Of a stretch of 64,000 nt of DNA, positions 17,042 to 27,402 are shown piece after piece; the stretch's first letter is position 1, and every line of letters begins with the position of its first letter. The notes beneath the pieces are model-generated. The model did no database searches and was not told the DNA's origin. It saw only the letters and a list, made by a program, of their open reading frames with translations. The position numbers and the translations under genes were made by a program. The DNA lies in the NCBI GenBank assembly GCA_003166865.1, contig PMUP01000025.1:11549-75548 (forward strand), given 5' to 3'. The stretch is from Bryobacterales bacterium. Its GTDB lineage: Bacteria > Acidobacteriota > Terriglobia > Bryobacterales > Bryobacteraceae.

Positions 17042-20000
17042 CTAAAAGCGAATATGCAGCGCGACCTGGACTACGCGTGGACCGAGCGTAGTGGAGACCT
17101 GCCCGAAGGTCTCGCTGTTGATATTGGTGCTGGGATTGGCGAAGTTCGCGTGGTTGAAGACGTTGAATGCATCCAAGCGAAGTTCCGCGTCCAGTCTCTC
17201 CTTATTGAAGAACTTGAAATGCTTGGCGAGAGCGATATCCAGATTGATGTCACCTGGGCCGCGAATGGCATTGCGGCCAAGAGTACCTTCGGTGAACTGC
17301 CCGACTAACGCCGCGGCATTGGCTTGGGCAGCTGTGTCCAGAGCGATTAGTGGCGCATTCGTGAACGCCGCCGGGTTAAAGAAGTAATTCCCGACGTTAC
17401 CGCCGATGTTCTGCTGGCCACGGGGGTTGTACGTGGCTACATTCGGCAATACCAGATCGGCGCGCACCAAATTGGGGTCGCCGTCTCCTGCCGGCCCGGG
17501 ATCGGTATTGCTAGGCAGGTTTAGCCCGGCGAATATATCCAGCGGAAAGCCAGTGCGCCAAGTCGCGATGGGGTACAAGCTCCAGCCTTTGGTCAAGAGT
17601 TTTGGGCCGCCCTGCCAGGCGCGATCGAAGGGTAGATCCCATCCGCCGGAGAGCGAAATCACCTGACGCACATCGGTATCTCCGGAAGCCCAGAAATAAT
17701 TCTCATCGTAATAAGGCACCTGATAGTTCCGCTGGCGAAAGCCCGACACGTTGTCGAGTTCGTGCGACCAGGTATAGGCGAAAGTATAAAAGGCGCTCCC
17801 CAGCTTTGAACTGGCGTAGCGCCGGGTGACGCTCACCTGGAGGGCGTTGTAATTCGCGATTCCGACATTCTTGAACTCATCCATTTGCGAAAATATGAGA
17901 TTGGCGGGAGACGTATTGTAGATTCGCGTGTTGGAGCCAAGCGGAAATGGATCGATATCCACCAGCGACGTCAATTTGTGCGCGTCATAACCGACGTAAC
18001 CAGTCTCCAGAACCATTCCGGCGGGTAGCTCCTGTTGGATGTTGAGGTTGTACTGGTACACGTAAGGCGTACGGAGATGCGGATCAACCAAGAAGAGTTC
18101 GTCCGTACTTCCGAAGGGCTCAGAGGCAGCAAAACTCGCATTACGGCTTGGGGGCGTGGACGGGAACCCGTTGGGAGTTCCTGTATTGTTGGTGCCGAAC
18201 GGATTGGACAGATATCCGGAAGGGCCCGTCTCGGTCCCGCTGGGAGGGTTGAACTCCAGGAAAGGCTCGTTGTAGAAAGGTGGAGATCCGTTGAATTGAA
18301 GATTGTCCTCGCCCTTGAGGATGTCATAGAAAACCCCGAAGCCGCCGCGAACCGCGGTCTTGGCGTTGCCAAAGACATCCCAGGCGAAACCGAAGCGCGG
18401 CGCCCAATCGTTCTTGTCAGGGAAGTTCACGCCTTTGGGAGCGCCCGGATCGCCTGGAAAGACTATGCCGGGAGGCGCATTGACAAAGCGCGTGCTCTGT
18501 TCGCCGGGTATGAAGCTGAACGATCTTCCCTGGGTATCGTATTTCGGCTCGGCATATTCGTAGCGGATGCCGACGTTGAAGGTCAGCCGGCGGGTCATGT
18601 GAAAGTCGTCTTGCGCGTAGCCCGCAATCTGATGCGTTCGAATGTCGTTGAGGGCATTAGAAGCCTGATAGTAGTTGTCCGGCAAGCCGAAAAGAAAATC
18701 GGCCAGATCCGTACCCGAGCCAACGTAGGTCCCTGGCCCGGCAAAAGTGAAGCTTCCGTTTCCATAGAAGTCATACTGCGTGTTGTTCTGATATGGAGAG
18801 AAGTAGAAGCCGAACTTCATGTTATGCCGGCCCTTGGTCCACGTGAGGTTGTCGTAATAAGCGTAGATCGTATTCGCGAACGTCGTCGGTCCGCCTGGGT
18901 CGAAGCCGGTAGAAAGGCCACTGCCATTGAAATAGAGAATAGGCGGCCCGGTGACGATATCGGGTGTGATGTTGATCCCGAGATCCGCCGGAGTCACTTT
19001 GCTCAACGCTGTTGTCGGGACGGATTGGTCTGTATCGGCGCGGACCGCGGTGATGCGGGCCTCGTTTAGAAGAGAGGGGGTGAAGACGTGAGTGTAATTG
19101 ATGTTTGCCGAATAAGTCTGGATCAAATTCGCGGCGGTGTAGCCACTCACGTCGGCGTTGGTGAAGGGATTGGTGATGTCGCTATCGTGAGCGGTGAAAG
19201 TTGCTGACAGAGTATCGCGGCTGGAAATAGAATAATCGAGCTTGCCGAGATATTCGTTGTTGTTGTTGATCGCGGACGAGGTGGGGAAGAGAAAGCCGCT
19301 GGGCGAAGTGGGAATAAGACCGTACTTAAAGTAGGCCTGCGCGACCGGATCTATGCTTCCAGGGTTGATGATGCCCTTGGCGGCGAGCGTGGGGTTGGGC
19401 TGATAGTAGGGGTTGGCTTGAAGGAAGGCGACCACGTTAGGATCGGGGCCGCCATTCACCGCTTGCGAGAAATTTCCCGCCGCTTCCGCCGGCGTATAGG
19501 TTTGCACTTTACCCTCTAGCTGCACTTGCGTTTGCTTCTGGCCCTGATAGGCGAAGAAGAAGAAGAGCTTGTTGCGGATCAAGGGGCCGCCGAACGTTCC
19601 GCCGTACTGGTTACGCTGGAGGATCGCGCGGGGCAGACCCTGCTGGTTATTGAAGAAGTCGTTCGCATCGAAGTCGGTATTGCGAACGTAGTCGTAAATG
19701 GTGCCGTGCCACTGATTGGTGCCGCTCTTACTGACCACGCTGACGATTCCGCCGGCGTTGCGGCCGTATTCGGCGGTATAGGTGCTCTCGAGGACGCGGA
19801 ATTCCGCGATGGCATCGGGATTGGGATCTATCACCACGCCATTCGAGAGCAAGTCGTTATTCAAACCGCCGTCCAGCAGATAGGTCACCGAGTCCGTACG
19901 TCCGCCGCCAATGCTATAGTTGCCGGCGCTGGTGTTATCCGGATTGGTGGGTGTAACGCCGGGCTGGCTGGCCAGCAGATCCAGCACGTCGCGTCCGTTG

Positions 20001-20461
20001 AGGGGGAGCTCGTAGATGGCGTCGCCGGTAACGGTACCGCCGACGATGGAGTTCCCTGTCTCCACGCCGGTGGCCCGGCTCTCAATGGTGATATTGGTAG
20101 TGGTGGCGCCGACCTCCAAGCCCAGATCCACGCGCAGCGTCTGATTAATTTCGAGCGGGTTGGCCGGTCTGGAAATGCTCTTGCTAAATCCGGCAGCCTC
20201 GGCGCTGACTTCGTAGTGTCCAATGGGAAGCTGGAGCACCTGGTAGAAACCCTGGCTGTTGGCAAGGGCTTGCTTGCTTGTTTGAGTGTCGAGGTTGGTT
20301 ACGACGACCTTCGCGCCGGGGACCACCGCACCGGTGGCATCCGTGATATTCCCGGCTATTTTGCCGGTGGCATCCTGGGCCCAGGTGGCGGGTGTCAGGA
20401 GTAGCAGTGAAAGTACAGCCGTGGCGGCCGACGCGGAAAAAGAGAATTTGAATTTGTCCAC
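17042..20461 (-). CDS. Oar-like TonB-dependent receptor with carboxypeptidase-regulatory domain
   Basis: The 1139-residue protein has a signal peptide (ending near TWAQD), then a carboxypeptidase regulatory-like beta-sandwich (about residues 32-115: ATGKIAGNITDATGAVVPGA), a plug domain (YELPLNGRDVLDLLASQPGV, YLLDGG, AEYGRNAGGIVSVVSKSGTN) and a large beta-barrel ending in LHIRF, the terminal aromatic used for outer-membrane insertion. The layout is typical of the expanded TonB receptor families of Acidobacteriota, which take up oligosaccharides or other large nutrients; substrate unknown. The GTG start is supported by an AAGGGAGAA ribosome site. No TonB/ExbBD lies nearby. It appears monocistronic. 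Confidence 0.92.
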   Translation of the reverse strand: MDKFKFSFSASAATAVLSLLLLTPATWAQDATGKIAGNITDATGAVVPGAKVVVTNLDTQTSKQALANSQGFYQVLQLPIGHYEVSAEAAGFSKSISRPANPLEINQTLRVDLGLEVGATTTNITIESRATGVETGNSIVGGTVTGDAIYELPLNGRDVLDLLASQPGVTPTNPDNTSAGNYSIGGGRTDSVTYLLDGGLNNDLLSNGVVIDPNPDAIAEFRVLESTYTAEYGRNAGGIVSVVSKSGTNQWHGTIYDYVRNTDFDANDFFNNQQGLPRAILQRNQYGGTFGGPLIRNKLFFFFAYQGQKQTQVQLEGKVQTYTPAEAAGNFSQAVNGGPDPNVVAFLQANPYYQPNPTLAAKGIINPGSIDPVAQAYFKYGLIPTSPSGFLFPTSSAINNNNEYLGKLDYSISSRDTLSATFTAHDSDITNPFTNADVSGYTAANLIQTYSANINYTHVFTPSLLNEARITAVRADTDQSVPTTALSKVTPADLGINITPDIVTGPPILYFNGSGLSTGFDPGGPTTFANTIYAYYDNLTWTKGRHNMKFGFYFSPYQNNTQYDFYGNGSFTFAGPGTYVGSGTDLADFLFGLPDNYYQASNALNDIRTHQIAGYAQDDFHMTRRLTFNVGIRYEYAEPKYDTQGRSFSFIPGEQSTRFVNAPPGIVFPGDPGAPKGVNFPDKNDWAPRFGFAWDVFGNAKTAVRGGFGVFYDILKGEDNLQFNGSPPFYNEPFLEFNPPSGTETGPSGYLSNPFGTNNTGTPNGFPSTPPSRNASFAASEPFGSTDELFLVDPHLRTPYVYQYNLNIQQELPAGMVLETGYVGYDAHKLTSLVDIDPFPLGSNTRIYNTSPANLIFSQMDEFKNVGIANYNALQVSVTRRYASSKLGSAFYTFAYTWSHELDNVSGFRQRNYQVPYYDENYFWASGDTDVRQVISLSGGWDLPFDRAWQGGPKLLTKGWSLYPIATWRTGFPLDIFAGLNLPSNTDPGPAGDGDPNLVRADLVLPNVATYNPRGQQNIGGNVGNYFFNPAAFTNAPLIALDTAAQANAAALVGQFTEGTLGRNAIRGPGDINLDIALAKHFKFFNKERLDAELRLDAFNVFNHANFANPSTNINSETFGQVSTTLGPRVVQVALHIRF

Positions 20462-20624
20462 TTCGATTTCTCCCTTAATGCATGTAAAACTTTCGCGCTC
20501 GCAGTGAGCGGACGAGAACCCTTCAAGAGCAACCCTAATTTTCGAGATGGTAACACAGTTGTAAGAACTTATCGAGTTTGTAAGGTTCTTAACCTGTGGG
20601 CCGGGCAGGCGCGGGCGCCACGGT

Positions 20625-22775
20625 CTACGCCAGGTTCATACGCCGGAGCAACGCCGGGTAGCGGGGATCGGAGCGAAGGTTCTCGAAGAGTGGCGTGTTC
20701 TTCAAGCCCAGCACCTGTTGATCGCGCTGATCGATGGCCCGGTCCGCCCATTGGAAGGCGTCATCCAGGTTGCCGAGCGCGCAGTTCACCACGGTAAGAG
20801 GTCCGGCTAAGGAGTTCGTTTTGGCGGCCATCGCTTCGAGTTCCACCAGGATGCCCCGCGCGGCATCGCGGCGCCCAGTCATAGCTAACACAGCTCCGGC
20901 ATACATTAGCGTAAGGGGATAGCGCCCGTGCACCTGAAGCGTGCGTTCGGCCAGATCGACGGCTTCCTGGGAGCGGCCCTGGCAGGCCAGTATGTAGCTA
21001 AGAACTAACTGCGCCAGGGAATGGTTCGGATCCATGTCGAAGCTTCGCCTTGCAACATTGGCCGCTTCCTCATAGCGGCCCGTGAACGACAGCAGATACG
21101 CGCGGACCACGCCGTAGGACTGCGAGAGCGGGTCAAGTTCCAGCGCGCGCTCGACTTCCGAGAGCGCCTCGGTGAGCCTGCCGGTAGGGCGCAGGCACCA
21201 ATGGGAGTAGGAGAAGCGGACGGCCGCGGCTGTGGGATTGGAGGCGATGGCGCGGAGGTAATGTTGCTCGGAAGCCGCCCAATCGTAGTCCAGTGCGGCG
21301 CAAATCTGGCCGGCAACGGCGTGGGCTTCGGGCAGCAGCGGATCCGATGGCGGCCTGCCAGACATGGTACTCGGCGAGGGCCGCGTAGGCCGGAGCATAT
21401 TGCGGGTCCAGCGCGATGGCGCGCTCGAAGCATTGACGGCCGCGATTCGAGAGAGGCCGGCGTGAATTGGGTCAAATGGTGGCGGCCTTCCAGCGTGGCT
21501 TCGTAGGCAGGGACGTTGGTAGCGGCGCGCTTTACCAGGGAGTGACCAGTCAGGTTGAGCTGGAGTTCTTGAACAATGGCTGCGGAAATTTCATCCTGGA
21601 TGGCGAATACGTCGGTCATTTCGCTTTCGTAACGCTTGGACCATAAATGGCCGCCGTCTTCGGCGCGGATGAGCTGCGCGGTGACGCGGATGCGCGGGCC
21701 GGCCCGGCGTACGCTCCCTTCCAGCACGTGCGCGACGCCCAGCGTTTCGGCAATCCCACGGATGTCCTGTTCTTTGCCGCGGAAAGCGAACGCCGAAGTA
21801 CGCGCGATCACCTTCAGCCCGGGAATCTGCGCCAACAGGTTAATGATTTCTTCCGCCAAACCGTCGCTGAAATATTCCTGCTCCTTGTCCGTGCTCATGT
21901 TAGCGAAGGGCAAAACGGCGATAGAGGGCGGTAGTGGCGACACGCCGGAAACCGCGGCGCCTGGCGAACTGATCCCGCTGTGCGCGGCTAGCAGCGCTTC
22001 CTTCACTTGCGCCATGGACTGGAAACGGTCGGCGGGCGATTTTTGCAAGCAGCGCGCGAGGATGTTTTGCAATGGCGGTGGCACTGGGAGCGGCGCGGGC
22101 TGTTTGTGCAAGATGGCGGCCATGATGGCGATGGTGGAATCCCCGGTGAAGGCGCGCCGTCCGCTCAGCATTTCGTAAAGCACCAAACCGAACGAGAAAA
22201 CATCCGAGCGGGCGTCGACGGGCTTCGCTTCGGCCTGCTCGGGAGACATGTAGGCGGCGGTGCCGAGGATGGTGCCGGCCTGGGTGAGGCCGATGGTCGC
22301 CGTCGAACCCGCCCCTGCTCCCGGACCGTCCGCGTCGCGGGACAGGCCCAATTGGGCAAGCCCAAAATCGAGCAGCTTGATGCCGGACGCCGTCACCAGG
22401 ATATTGGCGGGCTTCAGATCGCGATGCGTGATGCCTTTGGCGTGCGCGGCCGAGAGCGCATCGGCGATCTGCACGGCATGGCGCAACGCGACATCGAGAT
22501 TCAATGGACCGGAGAGTGGCGCGCCTTCGATGAACTCCATGACCAGGTAATCCGGACCGACGTCGTAAACCTGGCAAATGTTGGGATGATTCAGTGCTGC
22601 GATGGCTTTGGCTTCGCGCTCGAAGCGCTCCGAGAACTGCGCCGCGGAGACCTTAGATGGCGACGGCGCGATCCAAACGCGGGTCCCTGGCACGATACAC
22701 TTCTCCCATGCCGCCCGCCCCGATGGGGGCGAGGATTTCGTACGGCCCGAGTTTCGTGCCGGCAGACAGGGTCAT
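20625..22775 (-). pseudogene. Ser/Thr protein kinase with TolB-like and TPR domains, three frameshifts
   Basis: The ATG at 22775 starts a Pknb-type kinase: [15 protein letters not shown] then DRAVAI, where an extra base at about 22655 creates a TAA exactly where the catalytic Lys of VAIK should follow; removing it gives AIKVSAAQFSERFERE. The next frame holds HRDLKPANILV, DFGLAQ and MSPEQ, then a TolB/FlgO-like domain (PSIAVLPFANMSTDKEQEYFSDG). A second shift near 21445 and a third near 21341-21350, probably with a small deletion, are needed to reach the C-terminal TPR domain (EAHAVAGQI to YPALLRRMNLA). With three lesions, decay is likelier than programmed frameshifting; sequencing indels are the alternative. 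Confidence 0.8.
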
Positions 22776-22810
22776 AGGATGGGCTCACTCAGTTTAGTCG
22801 ACTCAGGATT

Positions 22811-23737
22811 CTAGTGTTTGCCGAGGAAATTCAAAACCGCGCGGTTAAAAAGTTCCGGCTGCTCCCAATAGGCAGAGTGGCCGGCTTCGGGCACGATTGA
22901 TACCTCGGAGCCTTTGATGCGCGCGGCGAAAAGGTGCAGGACCGGCGGGGGCGCGTAGAGGTCGGCGTCGCCGGTCAACAGGAGAGTGGGCGCTTGGATG
23001 GTTTCAAGCAAGGCAAAAGTCATTCGGTTGCGCAGCGGCTGCGGCGGCGTGGGAGGCCCTGGTGGCCGGCTCATCTTTTCCAACTCCACCCAACGCTGGG
23101 TGCCTGCGGCGTTACCCGCCCGGTACGACGGGCCCAATTCGCGAAATTCCGGCGGCAGCGCATCAAATTGGGGCTGCGGACGAATCCGGCGGCCCAGCTC
23201 GAGGTAATCCGCATCCTGCACGCCACCGATTGAGTTGGCGATCACCAGGCTGCGCACCCGCTGTGGGTACGACAAGGCGAAATCGAGCGCGACGAACGCT
23301 CCGGCCGCCGTACCGGCAAGGTGCACGCGATCGAGGCCCAGCTGGTCGAGCAAGGCCAGTAGGTCGTCGGCGGCGGTACCGGGTTGGGATGAGGCAGGCT
23401 GCGATGAGGCAGGCTGCGATTCCGCTGAATTGATCGAGGTCCGGCCCCAGCCGCGCCGGTCGAAGGCAATCACGCGGTAGCCGGCCGCGGCAAAAACGGG
23501 AATCTGGTATTCCCAGACACGGCTGCTGCCGGTGGCCGCATGCAGCAAGATCAGCGGCGCTCCGTTACCCCCGGTATCGCGGTAGAAGATCCGCGCTCCG
23601 GGGACGGTCGCGTATGCTTCGCGAACGGCGGATTCCGCGGAGGCCGGAGACTGGGCCGGCAGCGTCGCGACGGGAAATGCGCCCAGTCCAAGAGCGGCCC
23701 ATGTTGTGAAACTGTAGCGTGCTAGTCGCGACGGCAT
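22811..23737 (-). CDS. exported alpha/beta hydrolase-fold protein lacking the nucleophile serine
   Basis: The 308-residue product has a signal peptide (LGAFPVATLPAQSP) and a clear alpha/beta hydrolase fold: LILLHAATGSSRVWEYQIP (oxyanion region), VIAFDRRGWGRTS, acid loop TGDADLYAP and His in PEAGHSAYWEQPE. The nucleophile elbow reads AGTAAGAF, so the G-x-Ser-x-G position (residue 144) is Ala. It is therefore either catalytically different or a binding protein. A 15-bp tandem duplication (23388-23417) encodes a repeated SQPAS between the first strands. It ends 35 bases from the kinase pseudogene start. Confidence 0.85.
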   Translation of the reverse strand: MPSRLARYSFTTWAALGLGAFPVATLPAQSPASAESAVREAYATVPGARIFYRDTGGNGAPLILLHAATGSSRVWEYQIPVFAAAGYRVIAFDRRGWGRTSINSAESQPASSQPASSQPGTAADDLLALLDQLGLDRVHLAGTAAGAFVALDFALSYPQRVRSLVIANSIGGVQDADYLELGRRIRPQPQFDALPPEFRELGPSYRAGNAAGTQRWVELEKMSRPPGPPTPPQPLRNRMTFALLETIQAPTLLLTGDADLYAPPPVLHLFAARIKGSEVSIVPEAGHSAYWEQPELFNRAVLNFLGKH

Positions 23738-23804
23738 TTACGCGATTTTACCTCAGGCTCCCTGGATGGAACTGCTTTGCGCCACCGCTGCAACCGCGTA
23801 GGAA

Positions 23805-24554
23805 TCATCCGCGTCCGATGAACGGCATCTTGGTTGCCATCACGGTCATGAATTGCACGTTCGCATCGAGCGGCAGGTTCGCCATATAAAGGACCGCGTC
23901 GGCGACCAGCTTGACGTCTATGCGCGGCTCGATCGCCTTTGTTCCGTCGGCTTGAGCGACGCCCGCGGTCATGCGCTCGGTCATCTCCGTGGCCGCGTTG
24001 CCGATGTCGATTTGCCCGCACGCGATGTCGTACTTTCGGCCATCGAGCGAAATGCTCTTGGTGAGGCCCGTGATGGCGTGCTTGGTCGCGGTGTAAGGCG
24101 CGGAGTTGGGCCGGGGCGAGTGCGCGGAGATGGATCCGTTGTTAATGATGCGTCCGCCGCGCGGCTGCTGCGACTGCATGAGGCGGATGGCCTGCTGGGC
24201 GCACAAGAATGCGCCGGTCAGGTTGACGGCTACGACCGCGTTCCACTGGTCAGGGGTCAGCTCTTCGATAGGAATGCCGGGAGTGCTGGCGCCCGCATTA
24301 TTAAACAGAAGGTCGAGGCGTCCGAAAGCTTCCTTCGTTCGGGCAAACAGCGCGGACACTGCGTCGGGCCGTCTGATATCCGTTGGAACCACGATCATGG
24401 AACCGTGGCGGCGCTCAGCCATCGCGGCTGTGCCTTCCAATTCAGCAACGCGGCGTCCGGCCAGCACGACGGAATATCCGGCGGAGTTCAACGCGAGACT
24501 CACCGCGCGGCCGATGCCGCTGCCTGCTCCGGTGACAAGCGCGATGCGGCTCAC
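23805..24554 (-). CDS. short-chain dehydrogenase/reductase
   Basis: The 249-residue SDR has TGAGSGIG (NAD(P) binding), the NNAG motif, catalytic Ser in GSISAHSP and YTATK (Tyr/Lys pair), so all active-site residues are present. The GTG start overlaps the stop of the DUF3237 gene (GTGA), giving translational coupling; a longer frame upstream is out of register with that gene and is rejected. Together with DUF3237 and an aldo/keto reductase upstream it forms a compact redox operon. Substrate unknown. Confidence 0.9.
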   Translation of the reverse strand: MSRIALVTGAGSGIGRAVSLALNSAGYSVVLAGRRVAELEGTAAMAERRHGSMIVVPTDIRRPDAVSALFARTKEAFGRLDLLFNNAGASTPGIPIEELTPDQWNAVVAVNLTGAFLCAQQAIRLMQSQQPRGGRIINNGSISAHSPRPNSAPYTATKHAITGLTKSISLDGRKYDIACGQIDIGNAATEMTERMTAGVAQADGTKAIEPRIDVKLVADAVLYMANLPLDANVQFMTVMATKMPFIGRG

Positions 24555-25009
24555 AAAAGCTCCCAGAAGCGAAGCGCCACTTTGTCCGGATATCGCTCTC
24601 CGACGCCCAGGATGATGGCGCGTGTGAGCCAGATGCATTCGTCGGCGCTGGTTTCGAACGTCGCGGCGGAGCGGAAATAATATGAGGCGGGCTCCACTGG
24701 TTCGCCGCGATTGAGGCGCTCGAGTACTTGGGGCGGGCCGTGCCGCAGGCCGCGATTCACAACGTAGATGAGCGCGCCTGGATCGGTCTGAATGGTGTAG
24801 CGCGCATCTAATTCCGCTGCTCCATCCGGACGCAGGATCTGCCAGTCCGCGCCGCCAGGCAGGATGCGACCCTTCAACCGCGCGCCTTCCACGCGCCCGC
24901 CCGTGATGGGAATCACGCGCCGGTGGCCGTTCTGCGTCTCGCCAAAATCGAGCGGCGCGCCGATCTCCACGTCTACTTGGAATGCAAATCGCAGCTCTGG
25001 CGCGTTCAC
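24551..25009 (-). CDS. DUF3237-domain protein
   Basis: The 152-residue protein matches the DUF3237 beta-barrel family: [44 protein letters not shown] and [11 protein letters not shown]. These proteins are often found beside SDR and aldo/keto reductase genes; their biochemical role is unsettled. It lies 3 bases after the aldo/keto reductase gene and overlaps the SDR start by 4 bases, so the three are almost certainly one transcript. No signal peptide is seen. Confidence 0.85.
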   Translation of the reverse strand: MNAPELRFAFQVDVEIGAPLDFGETQNGHRRVIPITGGRVEGARLKGRILPGGADWQILRPDGAAELDARYTIQTDPGALIYVVNRGLRHGPPQVLERLNRGEPVEPASYYFRSAATFETSADECIWLTRAIILGVGERYPDKVALRFWELL

Positions 25010-25012
25010 GGG

Positions 25013-25963
25013 TTAATAGTCGCTGGCTTCGTTCAAGGCTTGGATTGAAGCCGGGTCCAGTTGAAGATTCGCGGCGTCCACCAGATCCTTCAACTGCTCG
25101 ACGCTGGTGGCGCTGGCGATGGGAGCGGTAATGCTGGGCCGCGCAATCAGCCACGCGATGGCTACTTTCCCCGGCGTGGAATGGAGCTTTGCGGCCACTT
25201 CATCCAGCGCCGCAAGAATCCGGAATCCGCGCTCGTCCAGATACTTCTTCACCATCTGCCCGCGCGGGCCTTTGGACAGATCGCTCTCCGATCGATATTT
25301 GCCCGTCAAGAATCCGCTGGCCAGCGCAAAGTAAGGAATGACGCCAATGCCTTCCTTCAAGCAGACCGGCTCCAGATCCTTCTCGTATGCGGCGCGTTCG
25401 TAAAGATTGTAGTGCGGCTGGAGGCACTCGTAGCGCGGAAGCCCGTGCTGCTTGCTCACCTTCAGCGCTTCGGCTAGGCGCTCCGCGGTGTAATTGGACG
25501 CGCCGATCGCGCGCACCTTGCCCTGCTTGATCAATTGCTGGTACGCTTCCAGGGTTTCTTCCAAAGGCGTGCTCGCGTCATCGATGTGGGACTGATAGAG
25601 ATCGATGTAATCCGTTTGCAGCCGCTGCAGCGAGTCTTCCACTTCGCGCAGGATGTAGGCTTTCGAAAGTCCCTTCTTGTCGGGTGCGAGCTCGATGCCG
25701 ACCTTGGTGGCAAGAATCACTTTCTTGCGGTTGCCGCTGCGCTTGAACCAATTGCCGAGCACCGTCTCGGACTCGCCGCCTTTGTGGCCGGGGACCCAGC
25801 GCGAATAGACGTCGGCAGTGTCGATGAAATTGAACCCCGCTCCAACGAAAGCGTCCAGGATCGCGAAGGAAGTCGGCTCGTCGGCGGTCCAGCCAAAGAC
25901 GTTACCACCCAGGCAAACGGGAGAGACTTCGAGAGGGGACCCTCCCAGCTTACGGGTCTTCAT
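25013..25963 (-). CDS. aldo/keto reductase
   Basis: The 316-residue cytosolic enzyme has the AKR barrel. The catalytic Asp and Tyr lie in [12 protein letters not shown], the Lys in [10 protein letters not shown], and the His in [23 protein letters not shown] and the C-terminal [16 protein letters not shown] form the NADPH site. It reduces aldehydes or ketones, possibly of sugars; the exact substrate is unclear. It heads the AKR-DUF3237-SDR operon. The ATG at 25963 is preceded by an AGGAGCAGTT-type ribosome site. Confidence 0.93.
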   Translation of the reverse strand: MKTRKLGGSPLEVSPVCLGGNVFGWTADEPTSFAILDAFVGAGFNFIDTADVYSRWVPGHKGGESETVLGNWFKRSGNRKKVILATKVGIELAPDKKGLSKAYILREVEDSLQRLQTDYIDLYQSHIDDASTPLEETLEAYQQLIKQGKVRAIGASNYTAERLAEALKVSKQHGLPRYECLQPHYNLYERAAYEKDLEPVCLKEGIGVIPYFALASGFLTGKYRSESDLSKGPRGQMVKKYLDERGFRILAALDEVAAKLHSTPGKVAIAWLIARPSITAPIASATSVEQLKDLVDAANLQLDPASIQALNEASDY

Positions 25964-26046
25964 TAATTAACTGCTCCTTATTATTTGGAAACCGACTCCC
26001 TTGGCCCTTACCAGGGCAACCGGTCGCGGCATTCCATCTCGGTTGC

Positions 26047-26850
26047 CTACTCGCCCTTGCACTTTCCGCCCGGGCAGCGGTTGTTCTCTTCGCAGACGTA
26101 CTCGTAGAGCCCGGCCGCGTCCCAATCCGGATGCAACGCCATGGTGAAGTCCTGCGACCAGGGCGCGGTGAAAACTTTCGGATCGTCGATGGTGAGCTGA
26201 TAGGACAGCGTCTTGTCGTCCTGCCAGCGAATGTGCTCCACCGTGCGCAGGGCGTCGCTGTGCATGCGGTACTGGTTTTTGTCCGAGTAGTAGTAATCGT
26301 CCAGGCCCCAGCGCTTGAAGTTGGTGCTCTCAACCACCAGCGTGTCGCCGTCCCAATGTCCGACCGGATCGCCCAGATACGTGGCCTCGATTCCCGTGCG
26401 ATGCGCACGCCCGTCGAGGGGAATGATGCGCGTCATGCGCTGGAATTCGTGCACGATGACCAGATAGTTTTTACCCTGCACGAACTGGACCGCGTTGGCG
26501 GAGAGCATGCCCGACGGAAAACCGGCCGGCATGCAAAACTCGCGTGGTTCGTCGTGGCGCGGATCGCCAGTGGGCGGCTCAAAGAACGGCATGCCGCCGG
26601 GTTTGAACGGAGCGAACTTGTGGCGATCGAAGACGGTCGCGGAACAGCGGCAGCGCTCGCCCTCGCTGGACTTTGGCCACTCATAGACGCCGCTGAAGTC
26701 GGGTTTGCCGTCGGCGGTGCGCGGCAATCCCTTCGAGTTTGGAACCTTGGCGTTTTGCGGCTGCAAACGCGCGGGTGACAGAACCAATCCGGCCAGCAGC
26801 GCCCCGAAGGCCATCCGGCGCCCGATCCGATCGGCAGATGTTGTCTTCAT
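26047..26850 (-). CDS. secreted conserved protein of Acidobacteria type, function unknown
   Basis: The 267-residue product has a signal-like N-terminus (RRMAFGALLAGLVLSPARL) and a GKPDFSGVYEWP opening, then a beta-rich domain with GDPVGHWDGDTLVVESTNF and EHIRWQDDKTLSYQLTIDDP. Similar repeated secreted proteins are common in Solibacter-like genomes without assigned function. The Cys-rich tail (YVCEENNRCPGGKC) may form disulfides. An AGGAGG ribosome site precedes the ATG. It follows the DUF6152 gene by 18 bases. Confidence 0.75.
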   Translation of the reverse strand: MKTTSADRIGRRMAFGALLAGLVLSPARLQPQNAKVPNSKGLPRTADGKPDFSGVYEWPKSSEGERCRCSATVFDRHKFAPFKPGGMPFFEPPTGDPRHDEPREFCMPAGFPSGMLSANAVQFVQGKNYLVIVHEFQRMTRIIPLDGRAHRTGIEATYLGDPVGHWDGDTLVVESTNFKRWGLDDYYYSDKNQYRMHSDALRTVEHIRWQDDKTLSYQLTIDDPKVFTAPWSQDFTMALHPDWDAAGLYEYVCEENNRCPGGKCKGE

Positions 26851-26868
26851 GATAGGTCCTCCTAGGCG

Positions 26869-27300
26869 TCAGTTCTTGCCGTCGCGCTTCGAGTCCGACT
26901 GGCCCGGCTCCTGGCTGGTAGTGAACACCTGGCGGCCGTCGGGGAACGTCACCTTGGTTCCGTTGGCGTTGTCCGAACCGTCCTTGGCGCGAAAACCTTC
27001 GACGTAGATCATCATTCCCGGCTGGATGACATCTTTATTGATGCCGCGGCGCATGAGCTGGCCGGGCGCGCCGCCGGAAAAGGCCCAGTGTGTGATTTTG
27101 CCATCCGCGGTCTTCTCGTCGACAAAGAACCAGATGTGGGGATTCATCCATTCCACCTTGGTGACCACGCCCGAGACCTTGACGGGTTTGGTGTCGTCAT
27201 ACTCGGCGGAGAAAGAATGATGGGCCAGGATGGGCAACGCGCCCAGCGCCAGGCCGAGGAGGAGAGAAGCAAACGATACAGCTTTGACGGACGTGTTCAT
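26869..27300 (-). CDS. DUF6152-family secreted protein
   Basis: The 143-residue product has a Sec signal peptide ending near ILAHHSFSAEYD; the AHHSFSAEYD start of the mature protein, GVVTKVEWMNPHIWFF and a small beta-barrel fit the DUF6152 family. These are exported, of unknown function, and recur with the neighbouring secreted-protein type in Acidobacteriota. The ATG at 27300 sits directly before the signal peptide; an upstream start adds 11 residues of no family character. Confidence 0.85.
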   Translation of the reverse strand: MNTSVKAVSFASLLLGLALGALPILAHHSFSAEYDDTKPVKVSGVVTKVEWMNPHIWFFVDEKTADGKITHWAFSGGAPGQLMRRGINKDVIQPGMMIYVEGFRAKDGSDNANGTKVTFPDGRQVFTTSQEPGQSDSKRDGKN

Positions 27301-27402
27301 GGAGCGAACCTCATGGAACAAACCTGCGGACAACGGCAGGATATCGCGAGTTCCGCTGCCAGCGCAAGGCGGGCGTAAGGGGCGTAGCGGGTGGCAGGCG
27401 GT

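Noticed and set aside
23805-25154. Long minus-strand frame through the DUF3237 gene
   Set aside because: The DUF3237 part is out of frame; the true SDR starts at the GTG overlapping that gene's stop.
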